Positions 1-11,353 of a stretch of 64,000 nucleotides of DNA are shown here, one piece after another. A program made the position numbers and the translations under genes. This DNA is from Rallus limicola (Eukaryota > Chordata > Aves > Gruiformes > Rallidae): positions 2,108,001 through 2,172,000 of the forward strand of contig JAKCOZ010000039.1 in the NCBI GenBank assembly GCA_022605955.1, given 5' to 3'. Position 1 is the first letter of the stretch. The number at the start of each line of letters is the position of its first letter. Below the pieces are notes generated by a model. That model was not told the origin of the DNA. It was given only the letters and a program-made list of their open reading frames with translations, and made no database searches.

Positions 1-301
1 AAGGTAGGTGTTAGTTCCAGTACCTGGTACAGTAAATCTTTAGAACTGCTTAACATATTGTTTTAGAATGTCACTCTTTGCTGGACAAAAACATGTGGAC
101 CAAGCTTCCTCATCCTGTGACACAAATTTGGAGCTACACTGGGGGATTGACTTCCATCTATAAAAGCAGTTCAAAGGGCTGCATCAGTATTCCCCTCCTA
201 GGGACACCAATGAACCTCAGTTACTTTCTCAGGCAGGTATGAGTCAGCTTCACACCCTCTCTCCCTGTTTAGCTTTGAGGAATTTGGGGTGGGGCAGGGA
301 C

Positions 302-310
<9 letters not shown>

Positions 311-338
<28 letters not shown>
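311..338. repeat. (GA)14 microsatellite
   Basis: An uninterrupted GA dinucleotide run of about 14 units follows a run of nine A. It is a simple repeat with no other sign of function. Confidence 0.95.
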
Positions 339-343
<5 letters not shown>

Positions 344-1671
344 GACTGACAGAGCAAGCAAAGAATGCACCTTAAAACACAATGCAATGACCTTGGAACA
401 TTTCTTCATTACATAAAAGGAAGAGGTTAATGCCAGATTTTCTAAACTTTAAATAAAAACCAAATGATCACAGTAACCACAAGGCACTCAGCTCACTAGC
501 ACTAAACAATCCCATAATTAAAAAAGCAACCAAACAAAAAAACCCCTCAGTTTCACCCCAAAAAATTTACAGCTTCAGCAATCGTATCATTAGGCGAGGG
601 CAAGGATGAAATCAAGACATCCACACATCAGCCCTACCTCCTCCACCTGGCTGTGATTTACAGGCGGCACAGAGAGCTCAGGAGAAGCCTCCTTATGCTT
701 ATTATTTTTTAACCTTAGTTAAACCTCCTGTACTCCAAGCATCAGAGGCTCAAGCTAACACAGAATATAGCATCAGCCATTGTGAACCCGAGCCACACAG
801 CGACTCACCCTGCTGTCTCCAGGAACCCCTTCACCCCAGGCCTTACGGGGATGCTCAAGACAGTTAAGGATCTGCACCTCCTGGCTGAGGTCTCCTAACA
901 GGCTTATGAAATGAGAAACACAGAGCTGAGGAGGAAGACAGCGTGAAAAGGGGAGGCAGTGAGCGTGGACTACAGTCCTACCTTGGGACATCAGAGAGAC
1001 AGGGACAGTAAACTGCTGACACTTTTGTCATGCAGCTTGCAGGCTCAGGAGCTCAGCTGCAGGGCCTCTCAGCCCCAAGAGCCCAACAGCATCTCTGGGG
1101 AATGCCTGGCCAGCTGAGGAGACTGAACCAAGTGCAGCTCATGCTTGGCCTGGCAATGTTTAAGTTTTATCTGGACGGGAACTTTCCACAACACCTACCA
1201 GCGTAACGCAGACCACAATAAGGATGTCACCCTAAATACAGGCACACAGCGCTGCCAAAGCGGCTGTCGTCAGTTCTGATGTCATCTGAACGGACAGGAA
1301 GGTAACCCACCACAATGCAGCTCAGCTGAAGCCACTGAGTGGTTTATGCTGCCACATACAATTTAAAAGGCAGCAGTGGAGGCCCTGGTTCTGAGCGCTG
1401 CAGACAGGGAGGATGCAGCAGCCACTGCTTACTCTTTCCTCTGTGAGAGCTGTAGGAGGAGCAAACCCTCCCACTTGCTTTTGGGCACAGAGGTGACAGA
1501 GCAGAGTTGATTCTTCATTCTGAGTAAGGGCAGGTGAGGCAGAGGTTGCCAGCTGCTACACTATGTGGCTACAAATCAACCATCCATATCTAAGACCAAT
1601 GAAAGGGCCTTATAGTCACATAAATAACCTAAAATATAATTTGATACTCACAAAAACCTAAGGAGTGCCAG

Positions 1672-1686
1672 CTATCTATCTATCTA
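1672..1686. repeat. Short (CTAT)n repeat
   Basis: Just under four CTAT units occur in a row. It is too short to be more than a minor simple repeat. Confidence 0.8.
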
Positions 1687-2365
1687 CAGATAACAAATGG
1701 CAAAAGTAGTTTTCTTAACTATGTTAATGCCCTTGCTTAACACTCTTCAAGCCTCTTCTTAGATGATGACTTCACAAGGTGGTTTGAGCCAAATCAGTTA
1801 TTTCCTTGTTGCTGAAAAAACCAAGGCCTGTGGTTCTTCCTCTCATCTCTGGCCCTGGTTCACAATCCAAACCCGTCACTTACCACACAGCAGGTTTCAC
1901 ACTTCTTTTGATCAGGCAGCAAGATAACTTAGCTTTATAAAATGGCCCCATTTGGGTTTGCTGGGTGAGCATGCTGGGTTAGGAGAACTCAAGAGATAAC
2001 ACAAACCAGGTATGTGTGGAGCAGTACAGGGAGCACACCAAAGTTCCTCCCCTCTGACCTAGTAACAGCGAGGTGCTAATTAACATTGCTCAACTTGAGA
2101 CAATGCTCAGAGATAACCAACTCAGCTTCCAAAGGCAAGCTGGGGTCTTAGTTTTTCCCCTTAATGTTGCAAAGGGGTTTTCCAATCACTGGCAGTTATC
2201 ATACAGTCACAAAGTTAAGAAGAATTGGGATGAATCTGTTACACTTTGGCAAAATCACATCTGGAAGAATGGTGATGTGGTGGAGGTAATTTCTGAGAAA
2301 GGACAGATTTCAAGAGTTATCTTAAATAGGCAGAAATGTGTTTGTGGTTTGTTTGGTTTTTTTTT

Positions 2366-2465
2366 AAAGAGAGAACAAAAAAGGACAGGGAAAAAAGGGG
2401 AAAAAAGGAAAAAGGAAAAGGGGGAAGGAAAAAAAGAGGTGGGGAAAAACAGGGGTAGAGGAAAA
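2366..2465. repeat. Purine-rich low-complexity tract
   Basis: About 100 bases are almost entirely A and G on the plus strand, mainly A-runs broken by GG and GGGG. On the transcribed minus strand of ELF1 this is a long polypyrimidine tract inside intron 3. It accounts for the Lys/Gly-rich middle of a 194-codon open frame (2073-2657) that I do not accept as a gene. Confidence 0.9.
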
Positions 2466-4405
2466 CCACACCCAGAAGTAACTTCATTTTTTTCCCAGGG
2501 TACTCTACAAGTTCTTATTTATCTGAGCAAGCCACCAACACAAGCCTCTGTATCTGCACACCATCTACAGCACAGTTCCTGGGAATCCAGGTTTGCTATG
2601 AATCAGCGCTCGCCATTAGCAGGAGGCTTGCCCAAACACAGCTTTCTGCTCTGCTAACCTGGTGAAGAAACAAACTGTGCATGTCTCACCCTGGAAGCTC
2701 CCTGCCCCAGCCCAAAGTCCACTGCTGCCCAGCCTATCTTTGAGAGCTTTATGCTATGGATGGTAGTCCCATCTCACTCTCGTTGCTTCCCCAGTGGTTG
2801 GCAGCTCCAGAGAATGGACAACACAAGTCCCTGTCAAGGCCAAGACAGAGGCTGTGCCAGCCCAGTGGGCATTGCAGAGCCTCGTCAGAAGAAATCTAAG
2901 CTTGGTACAAGGAGCAAGAGATCCATTAAACACAGACAGAGCCCCATCCTGCAGAATAGCCAGATGTTAAATCTAAGCAATTGCTTTTTGTGAACTGACA
3001 CTGGAAGACAACAGATATTTCAGGAAACCTACACATCAATCTTCATGTTTGGTTTTGGTTTTTTTTTTTTAATGAGGTTTTAAAATAGGTAAGGAAAATT
3101 ATTTCATTCAGGAGCTATGCCCCCTCCCCTCCCCATTTTCAACCAGCTGCTACATGCAGCAGTGAATGATTTCTTTAGGAACTGAAACCTTACACACACC
3201 CTCTTTTTTTTTTTACAGCTGGCATTTCTTCAACACCAAGTCCTCACGGATTAACACCATGAAGTTCAATTTTCACCCAACTATGCCTTTGGATTTCTCT
3301 CTAGCATCATAAATGATCACTGAAGATGCTGAATTGTGCAGAACTGCAGCACCTATCACCTCTGTTCTTTCATTTTCCTACCAGACCAGCTTGGCTTGTG
3401 CCACAAATGCTAAAGCTTCGCCAAATGTACAAGCTAAACACTACTGAGCATCAAAATAATTCCTGAACTGGTCATTAATCACCATTATCAATCTATGAAA
3501 ACACACACTTCCATGCTCCCAATCCAGACTAGGGCATGGGGCATCTAAGCATGCATTTTCTGTCCTTCATCCCCCCCAAACTCAGTGCAGTCACTTCACT
3601 TATCCCATCAAAATAATTCCAGCACAAGTGAGCTGAGTTTGATAAGCTGTATTTTTTTTAAGTTAAACTGGACAGACATGGTAAAGTTAAAAAAAAGAAG
3701 CTTTCAGGAAGTTACATTATTCAAATAGTTCCTTCTTCCTATGCATCTTATAACTGTTATTAGTTACATTAAAAAGATAAAGTGTAGCAAATTGTGTTGA
3801 CACCTTGGCCTAGACTTTATTCAGCACAAAACATTATCCCTTGTATATTTCAGAGAAAACCCCCAACAATTTAATATTTCCTTTAAAGCTTCATTCAAAG
3901 CCAATGCTCCAATTCATTTTGTTAATCACCCTTTGCTACATGACAGTTAATCATTTAAAGTCCCATAATATTGTCAAAAAAAAGACCCTAAGAACTACCA
4001 TCACAATTTTTCCAGGGAAAAGTGCTTTTAAAGGGAGGGGTGATAAGGAAGGTCTGCTTAATCATTATAAAAAAACTACAGTGTGAGTGTTAACATTACT
4101 AAAAAGATGGATGTTAGCCATCTTTCAGCAGGGTTCCAAGTAAGGCAAATGCTGCTCTTACAGCTGTCTGCAGGTTATAGTTTATGCTACAGGTAAGCAA
4201 GCACTGATGTGCAACAGCTGCAATTCTGAAGGGCTGAAGCCCCACCTTATAAATGGAAAAACCTACCAGCATCCATCATTCTGCAGGTCCCTAAAAACAA
4301 CTGTTTCAGTTTCAGGAGACCTACTGCTAATTTCTGTTAGATTAAGAGAAAAACAAAAACTTGACCTATGTCAGTCATAAACCAATGTGCTGAATCAGGG
4401 AGTGC

Positions 4406-4650
4406 AGTGATAGGACAAGGCATAGATTTACATTAGATATTAGGAAGAAATTCTTCCCCATGAGGGTCATGAGGTACTGGAAGAGTTTGCTCAGAGAAGC
4501 TATGGCTGCACCCTCCATGGCAGTGTTCCAGACTAGGATGGATGGGGCTTTGGGCAACCTGGTCTAGTGGAGGGTGTCCCTGCCCATGGCAGGGGGTTGA
4601 AATTAGATGGTCTTTGAGGTCCCTTCCAGCCCAAACCAGCCTGAGTTTCT
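4406..4650 (+). mobile_element. CR1 LINE, 3'-end fragment
   Basis: The fragment follows the familiar CR1 3' end: 'agtgataggacaagg', a 'ttaggaagaaattctt' block, the 'tgggcaacctggtctagtgg' block, and a final 'ggtcccttccagcccaaacc'. It is heavily 5'-truncated, as most CR1 copies are. Relative to the usual order it seems to lack a short segment after 'gataggacaagg'. It sits in sense orientation on the plus strand, antisense to ELF1. It is non-coding and inactive. Confidence 0.93.
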
Positions 4651-5009
4651 GTAAAACTGGTAACTTAGAAAACAAAAAACCAAAACTAATTCCTACATAT
4701 TTCTCAGTAATGTTTAGTCACAAGTGATGGTGGTTTCAGTTTCATTTTGCTGTAAACTTCAGGCCTATGAATATTTTAACATGGAATTTGTGGTCTTTAT
4801 AATTTCTGATCCTTTCTCAAAGGCATAACATGGAACTGACTGAAAAGACTTGTACAGAGCCAACCAGCACGTTTCACTGTTGAGACCAAACACACCCTAT
4901 GGAGGGGAAAGAAAAAAAAAAAAAAGAAAAAACTCAAGATAGTAACTTCAAAAAAGGGAATGAGGGAAAAAAAAAATCAGCTAAAAAATAGAGTAGGTGG
5001 GAAATTTCA

Positions 5010-5090
5010 GTTATGATTAGCCCCATTTCACAGGTAGCCTACAAGCCATGCTTGAACCAGGTCTCCTCCATGGCAGCCTTGCAGTTCAAG
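5010..5090 (-). mobile_element. MIR-like ancient SINE fragment
   Basis: On the plus strand the words 'tgattagccccatttcacagg' and then 'gcttgaaccaggtctcctcc' appear in the order seen in the reverse complement of the MIR core (cccatttta-cag, then gaacccaggtct). The stretch between them is shorter than in intact MIR, which suggests an internal deletion. The match is by eye and from memory of the family, so it is tentative. Confidence 0.5.
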
Positions 5091-5621
5091 TGTGCAGCTG
5101 CAGCCACAGTTGATGTTTGCCAGCAGCAGGCATGGAGGTACTTCTGCACCCCATGACCCCCAAACTCTTTCCCCACTTGAGTCAGTAAGCATGGCTCCCT
5201 GCCAGAATCTGGGGGCTGAGCTGCCAGCGCCGCCCACCTTGCATCCTGAGCAGAAGCCTTCAGCAGCAGCACTGGTCCCTGCCCGGCCTGGGCTCATCCA
5301 GCACTGCCAACACTGGCAACGTTCTTTTGCAAGGAAAACGACAGCACCCACAGCAGTTAGCGGGATGCAAAGTGTGCAACAGGTAATTAGTTAATGTCTC
5401 CTTCCCAAGAATAATCTCTGCAAAGTAGCAGCTCAGGCTTTCCAAGGACTTTGCCTTTAAAGAAAACCAGAGCGCTTGAACCACAATGGATGATGAGAAC
5501 AAAGCCTCACTTGTCTGCCTCCCAAGTATCCCAGAAACCCTTGCACACCGTGGGTTGCAAGGATTACATATTTCCAGTCTCTGGCAGCAATCTGCAAACC
5601 CTTCTCATGTGACCAGCAAGG

Positions 5622-5658
5622 AAAAAAAAATAAAAAATAAAAAATAAAAAAATAAAAT
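5622..5658. repeat. A-rich (TAAAAA)n simple repeat
   Basis: A run of nine A is followed by several imperfect TAAAAA units. It is a low-complexity repeat in ELF1 intron 3. Confidence 0.9.
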
Positions 5659-6837
5659 GTTAACAAGAGCATTCACAAAAGTGGAGTTTCACAATGACTC
5701 GTGGGAGTAAAAAATCCACACACGATCCATGACAGTGAATATGGATTCACAGAAATGCTCTACTGTGAACCCTCCACACAGCCACGCTGAGCGGTGCTTA
5801 AGGAACACGCTGAGGAAATGCCAGCTGCAGTGTGAATAATTAATATGAACAGCAAGTGCATAGTTGGCAAGAGGTTCCCCCCTTGAAATAATGTTTAAGT
5901 ATGTAAAACTTTCTTGAATAATCAGCTAGCTTATCTGTATGGTCTGTTCACAGATAATTCGGTACTGAGAAAAGAAAAGGAAAAAAAAAAAAAAGCCATA
6001 TTTATCAGATAAAAGCATTTACTAAGAACAGCTCACATTAACTTACTCTGTGAACTGTTCCTCAAGTTTTGATGAGCTCTTGTTTTGGTTTTGGTGGCAA
6101 AGTATTATTTCCAAAGACACAGTCTGCTACAATGTCAAAACCAGGATTGAAAACAGCAAGTGGTCTTCAGCCCTGAAGCATAATAGCTGAAGGAACACAC
6201 AGAAACAAGATCCCCACTCTGTGAAGTATCTACCCCACCTTTCAGGCTCGTTCTGCAAAAATGCTTCAAACATACCTGTTCACTGAGGAGCTGGATTTAA
6301 AAAAACATGTGGCAGATTTCTGAGCTCTCCTCTTGAGAGCTGTTTTCTCTCTAGGGCTACATTTTCTATCAGAATTTACATCTGTATTTCAGGCATTAAT
6401 CATTACTAGAGATCCAAAACGAGTACTATGCTGAGCATACTTACACCAGGAAGTCACACTAATGTGTGCATTTTATGGCTAACTGTATACCCTTAGGAAG
6501 CCAAAAATAGTACATCTACTCAAGCTGCATGTGCCTGCTTTATGGTATGTATGTTTGCTTAGGTAGATACCAACCATTAAGTAAGAGCACAAAAACCCTG
6601 AGAAAAGCAAAGCAAAATCTTGCTGGTACTCTGAGCAGAACTCTCTCTTAATCTTTGCTGACGGATGACTCTTCAGTGTTACCAGTTGTGCAGCTGGGAT
6701 TGCAAGCCACCTGCTAATTCTCTGTCTTGTACAGAATTAACAACATTTGATAGTACTATAATTTTTTACAGTAGTTTTTTCCTGTTGTTTTTTGCCATGA
6801 AGGTTTTTTCCACCATTAGTCACAGCCATCTTGGTGC

Positions 6838-6861
6838 AAAAAAAAAAAAAAAAAAAAAAAA
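6838..6861. repeat. A24 homopolymer close to the exon 3 donor
   Basis: Twenty-four A residues occur without interruption. On the ELF1 sense (minus) strand this reads as U24, beginning 26 nucleotides after the start of intron 3. It may act as a U-rich splicing enhancer for the weak donor next to it; see findings. Confidence 0.95.
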
Positions 6862-6887
6862 GTCAGAGGAATGTTTTTACTGCCAAC

Positions 6888-7062
6888 CTGTGAGGGTGAT
6901 ATCATCATCTTCTATGATCTGCTCTTCTGCGACATCCAGAGAGCTCTCGGTGATCATGTCGCTGGGTTCATCCACGCAGGTCAAGCCGGAGTAGTTGTGT
7001 ACAAGGTCAGCACTAGGAACATGCTCCACGATGACAGCAGGGAAAATAGATGGGTCACCAAG
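6888..7062 (-). CDS. ELF1: ELF1 coding exon 3 (N-terminal acidic region)
   Basis: The exon encodes 58 residues plus one base, in frame with exon 2, starting LGDPSIFPAVIVEHVP and ending in EDDDITLT. The blocks 'FPAVIVEHVP', 'DEPSDMITESSLDVAEE' and 'ITLT' match the N-terminal region of vertebrate ELF1. ELF2 differs here, with VPSARLEQGY-type sequence. ELF1 is a nuclear ETS-family transcription factor prominent in lymphoid and other blood cells; its acidic N-terminal half is the regulatory part. The acceptor is excellent: a long C/T tract ending in CCCCCAG at 7063. The donor (ACAG/GTTGGC at 6888/6887) gives a phase 1 intron as expected, but it is weak. From memory the acidic run is shorter than in human ELF1. 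The ETS domain lies beyond the left edge. Confidence 0.96.
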
Positions 7063-10000
7063 CTGGGGGCAGGGGGAGGGGTGTGGAAAAAAAAAGAAAA
7101 TTACAAAATAACTCGTTAAACTCCATGCAATCAAACCATGTATTGATTAATACAACAGGCCTACAGCACACCTCTTGAATATCAGGCCGTCAGGAGGAAG
7201 TACCAAAGAACCAGATGAATTTTTGCACTGAAGACCAAGGAGCAGCAGTGTTCTGCTATGAGCCAGAGGCTGAACATCACTGCAGCATCTCATGTACTGA
7301 CTTTACTCCAGTAGGTAATACCAGACTCTGACCACAGCATTCTGCAGGATAAAAGCTGACAGTACAGACAAGTGGCAAAGCACAGTAAATGCCAAACTTT
7401 GCTGCCAGTCATAATGGGCAAGCAGTTTGCTGCAAGCACCCTCATCTTTAGCTCCTTCTGTCAGACTGGGGGTGAAGGAGTCCTGTGGTTGTCAGGACTG
7501 AACGAAGCTCTCATGGGCACCAGATTTCCCACAAGACACCAGTTGAAAATCACTACTTTAGGAGACACTTGCTACCAGAGCAAGAGGTGTAACGGGGTGC
7601 TTGACGTATGTGTCATGATACCTTTCCTCCCTAATTCTTACAGTCACTTGTCATTACACCCCACTCTCCCGCCCCTGCTCATTTCCTTCTTAAGTCTGCT
7701 TTCAGAAACCATCCTTCTGACTCCAAAGATGCTTTGCAGCAGACACAGAAAGAAAAAGATGGCTGGAAAAACAAAAATCAAGCTGACCAGTACCAGCCAA
7801 ATGCACACTCCTTGAAAAGGCAATCAATTCAACAGGAAGAGGTGTTCAGAAAACACCATTTACTACAGACACAGTATTTTTTTCAAAGCAAGTCTTTCAA
7901 AATGTCGTTTGCAGGAAGAAATCCATAGCTGATGATTGCAGAGTGGGCTCAAAGACAGTCTAGTGTAACTGTAAGGCTCTCTCACTATCAAAATAAATCA
8001 CACTATGAATGTGGTAAGCTTAAAAACAAGGCAAAAAACCAAACAGTTCTGAAAATGTGTTTCTGAGAAAAGCAGTATATACGTGTTTTGCTTTACCCTC
8101 CACAGAAGGGCACAAGTATGCACCAGATCAAGCAGGAGTTTTATTTAACTAGACAAGAAAACAATGCCCAACACGTGTGATTATGAGCTTGCTTAGGGAT
8201 TGCCCGTGTCTGACAACCTCACAACTATGCACACACCAAGAGATACGGTTCCAGAGCTGTCGGCTCAACACAGGCCACTGCTCCTAGGAGTAAGCCTCTC
8301 CTAGGGAAGAGTCTGGAAGGTAAGTACCAAAAGTAGAAACTGCAATTACAAGTTTTAAAAGGCAGTAATTACCACTTCAAATGGCTCTTTGTAAAAGGTC
8401 CCTGTAACAACTGCGGCAAAGGGCAACCAGGAAAAAAAGAACTAAGGAAAAAGCCTAGTGTTTCTACAGGCTCCTATCAGGGACAGCCTGCTAACAAAAC
8501 AATCCCACCCAGAACAGTAAAACCAAATGCAAAAAAACCCTACAAATAACCTACCAAATATAAGCTTCAATAGAGTAACACTGTACAAGATCAATACAAA
8601 TTAATAAAGCACAGGCCAGTTAAAGTCCTCTCATGAAATTATGTTGTCAAATGAGCAGCATACGGCAAAGCAACAGCTTCTTCTCCACACCTTTGTGGCC
8701 TCCTCTCTCCAAGGCTGCATCTTGCTTGGGGTGACAAACTGGGAACCACTGGTGGCCACAGGTCCCTGTTTTTCTTCAGAAAACAGCATGCTCACACTGT
8801 GCATCCTGTTTGTTTACTGACCCTAATGTCCCAGATCCTATTTGCTTCCAAACAGATTTAATTAAATAAAAGCTAAATTTCTAAAACAATAAAGCACTGT
8901 AAAAAAAAGAAGAAAAATAAAATACTGTGTGCATTTAAAGATGTTTTATTTTGAGCACTACGTTCCAGAAACTAGAAGGAAGATGATCTGTTGCAGCCTC
9001 ACTAGTAATATAAAATCCATGCTACAAAAATCATTTAAGCACCCAAATTTCAGTAATATGGCACTGTATATAACTTTTGGGATATAAGTTAAATATACTG
9101 AATGGCCATACATGTAATGACACTTAAAAAACAAGCTGAAAAAGCATTACTTATGACACTCCATTCATGCTTCTGTCACCTGCAAGCTTTCAAGTACCTG
9201 TTGGTATTTTCCTGAGCAGTTAAGAACTATGGATTTTAGTTGGGGAAGATGCAAGTAAGACAGTTTTGGTCATCTTGTCCTGCTCCAGCTCACAGACACT
9301 ACGAGTCAAGTGCCTTTCACCAAAGCCTGGACTTGAGCCAATAACCCCCAGTTTCCTTCTGAGAGAAATGGGTATTTCTAGGGCACAATTTCCCTGCCCA
9401 GTTTTAGGTCTCTGTGATATGATGGGATGAATCATGCCCTAAAATTGCCTATTCCTTTCCATTGACTATAAAAGGGTGGAGGCGTTGGGGTGTCTATTTA
9501 TGAGGCAGGCACCCATCTCCTCCTACCCGCTCATCGTCAACTGGCCAGCTGCCTCCCCACCACTCCTTCCTCCCTGCTTCCACCACTCCACCAGCTCCAT
9601 AGCTGCAGCGACTGCAGCAACCAGACTGCCTGTGTTTAGGATAAACCTCATGTTAGCTCCTTTCAGCACTGTCCTTGCTTCATGACTGACGTTCTCATCA
9701 ACGACCTGGCTTCCAAGAGGCAAAACCACCTCCAACGCCTTCGTTATTCTTTAGTGGGGACACGACACAAAAAACTTTTCCAGAATAATAAAAGGAACAC
9801 AACCAAACGACTTTCACACATTATCAGCTCCGTTTCTGAAAGCCCTATTTATATTTCACCCTTGTCAGTACTTTGCTGTGAAACATTACTACAACAGCCC
9901 AACCACCCACAGGTTACCGAAACACACGCTTCATTGCTGACCCAAACTGAACAGTGACACTGTCACGTGTTTCAGCAGGAGTTGGTTTGATCCGTGTGAT

Positions 10001-10639
10001 CAGATACACTCTGCTCTGCAAGGCTTTTTTGACCATGTTTAGAACCAAACACCCCACACATACTCTGACACAGTCACTGTGTCTGTCTGCAGGCAGAGAA
10101 ACCCCCACAGCAGGGGAATAATTGCTGGTCACTTGAACTTGTTGTCGAGGAGCTTGCTGACACACTACGCCTCCGAAAAGAGACAAACACAAAAGCTTTC
10201 ACTCATGGTAAGACATTTTAAATGTGGTTTTCTTTATATTAATAACAGTTTTGAACTGGAGGAGTCAGAGTAAATATCACTCCTCATGACCTTTTGTTTT
10301 AAACTGCTTCCAGCTCGTACCTTAAGGAAGTACAACATGCAGATTCTCTTCTCTGCCATCATAGTGAAAAGGAAAGGCCAGAACAAACATACAACATGCT
10401 CTGAAAGAAGAGTATCCACACAACTGCAAACAAATTTAATTTGAAAGGCAGTTTTGTGAAAACCATCCTCACTTCTCTGTGCAGTATTTGCTACTGGTTA
10501 TGATTTCACTAACAAGCATTTAATTCAGTTATAAAAGCTACTACACTCAACTGTGCTGATGTATATATGATGGTTGAGAGGTAAAAATCTCACTTCAGTA
10601 CTTCTGTGGTGTTCTTGATGTCACTGAAAGTGCCTGAAT

Positions 10640-11353
10640 CCCAACTGAGAGACAAGCTAAAGCTTGGTGTGATAGAGAGCAGCCCTGCAGAGGACTTAGG
10701 GGTCCTGGTGGATGAGAAGCTTGACGTGAGCCAACAATGCATGCTCTCAGCTCAAAAGGCCAACCATATCCTGGGTTGCATCAAAAGGAGTGTGACCGAC
10801 AGGTAAGGGAGGTGATTCTGCCCCTCTGTTCTTGTGAGACCCCACTTGGAGCATTGAGTCCCCAACATAAAAAGGACATGGAACTGTTGGAACAGCTCCA
10901 GAGGAGGGCTGCAAAGATGATTAGAGGGCTGGAGCATTTCTCCTTTGAAGACAGGCTGAGAGAGTTGGGCTTGTTCAGTCTGGAGAAGAGAAGGCTCTGG
11001 GGAGATTTTATAGCAGCCTTCCAGTACCTGGAGGGGCCCACAAGAAAGCTGGGGAGGGACTTTTTGGAAAAGCATGTAGTGATAGGACAAAGGGGAATGG
11101 TTTTAAATGGGAAAGGGGTAGATTTAGATCGGATATTAGGAAGAAATTTTTCACTAAGAGGGTGGTGAGGCACTGGAACACGTTACCCAGGGAAGTGTTG
11201 GATGCCCCCTCCCCGGAGGTGTTCAAAGCCAGGCTGGGTGGAGCCTTGAGAAACCTGGTCTAGTGAGAGGTGCCCCTGCCCATGGCAGGGGGATTGGAAC
11301 TTGATCATCTTTGAGGTCCCTTCCAACCCAAACCAGTGTGCAATTCTATCATC
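10640..11353 (+). mobile_element. CR1 LINE, long 3' fragment with ORF2 remnant
   Basis: This is the longest CR1 copy in the window, about 700 bases in plus orientation. It carries the C-terminal end of the ORF2 (endonuclease/reverse transcriptase) reading frame in two frames. First comes a piece with '[15 protein letters not shown]' and '[13 protein letters not shown]' (frame ending at 10806). Then comes a piece with 'MELLEQLQRRAAKMIRGLEH' and 'RLRELGLFSLEKRRLWGD' (10737-11168). The switch of frame and a missing stretch around 10,850 show it is broken. The 3' end closes with 'aggtcccttccaacccaaacc' and 'attctatcatc', the usual CR1 tail. The reverse transcriptase core is absent, so it is dead. 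It lies antisense to ELF1. Confidence 0.96.

Larger units (their letters stand above)
1..6887 (-). other. ELF1: ELF1 intron 3 (partial, runs off left edge)
   Basis: This is the sequence downstream of the exon 3 donor on the minus strand. I searched both strands for the next ELF1 coding exon (the segment after the acidic stretch) and did not find it, so the intron is at least 6.9 kb. It holds a GA repeat, a CTAT repeat, a purine-rich tract, one CR1 fragment, one MIR-like fragment and several A-rich runs, listed separately. The rest is AT-rich unique sequence with no recognisable gene. The assignment as intron is inferred from the exon order of ELF1. Confidence 0.8.

Noticed and set aside
2073..2657. 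194-codon open frame, the longest in the window
   Set aside because: It opens with GTG rather than ATG (first in-frame ATG is about 10 codons in), crosses a purine-rich low-complexity tract that forces Lys/Gly codons, matches no family I know, and lies antisense inside ELF1 intron 3.
1..6887. ELF1 exon 4 and the ETS domain
   Set aside because: No reverse-complement match to the next coding segment or to the conserved ETS sequence was found. They must lie left of the window.
10737..11168. 143-codon plus-strand frame
   Set aside because: It is the C-terminal end of CR1 ORF2 in a broken LINE copy, not a host gene.
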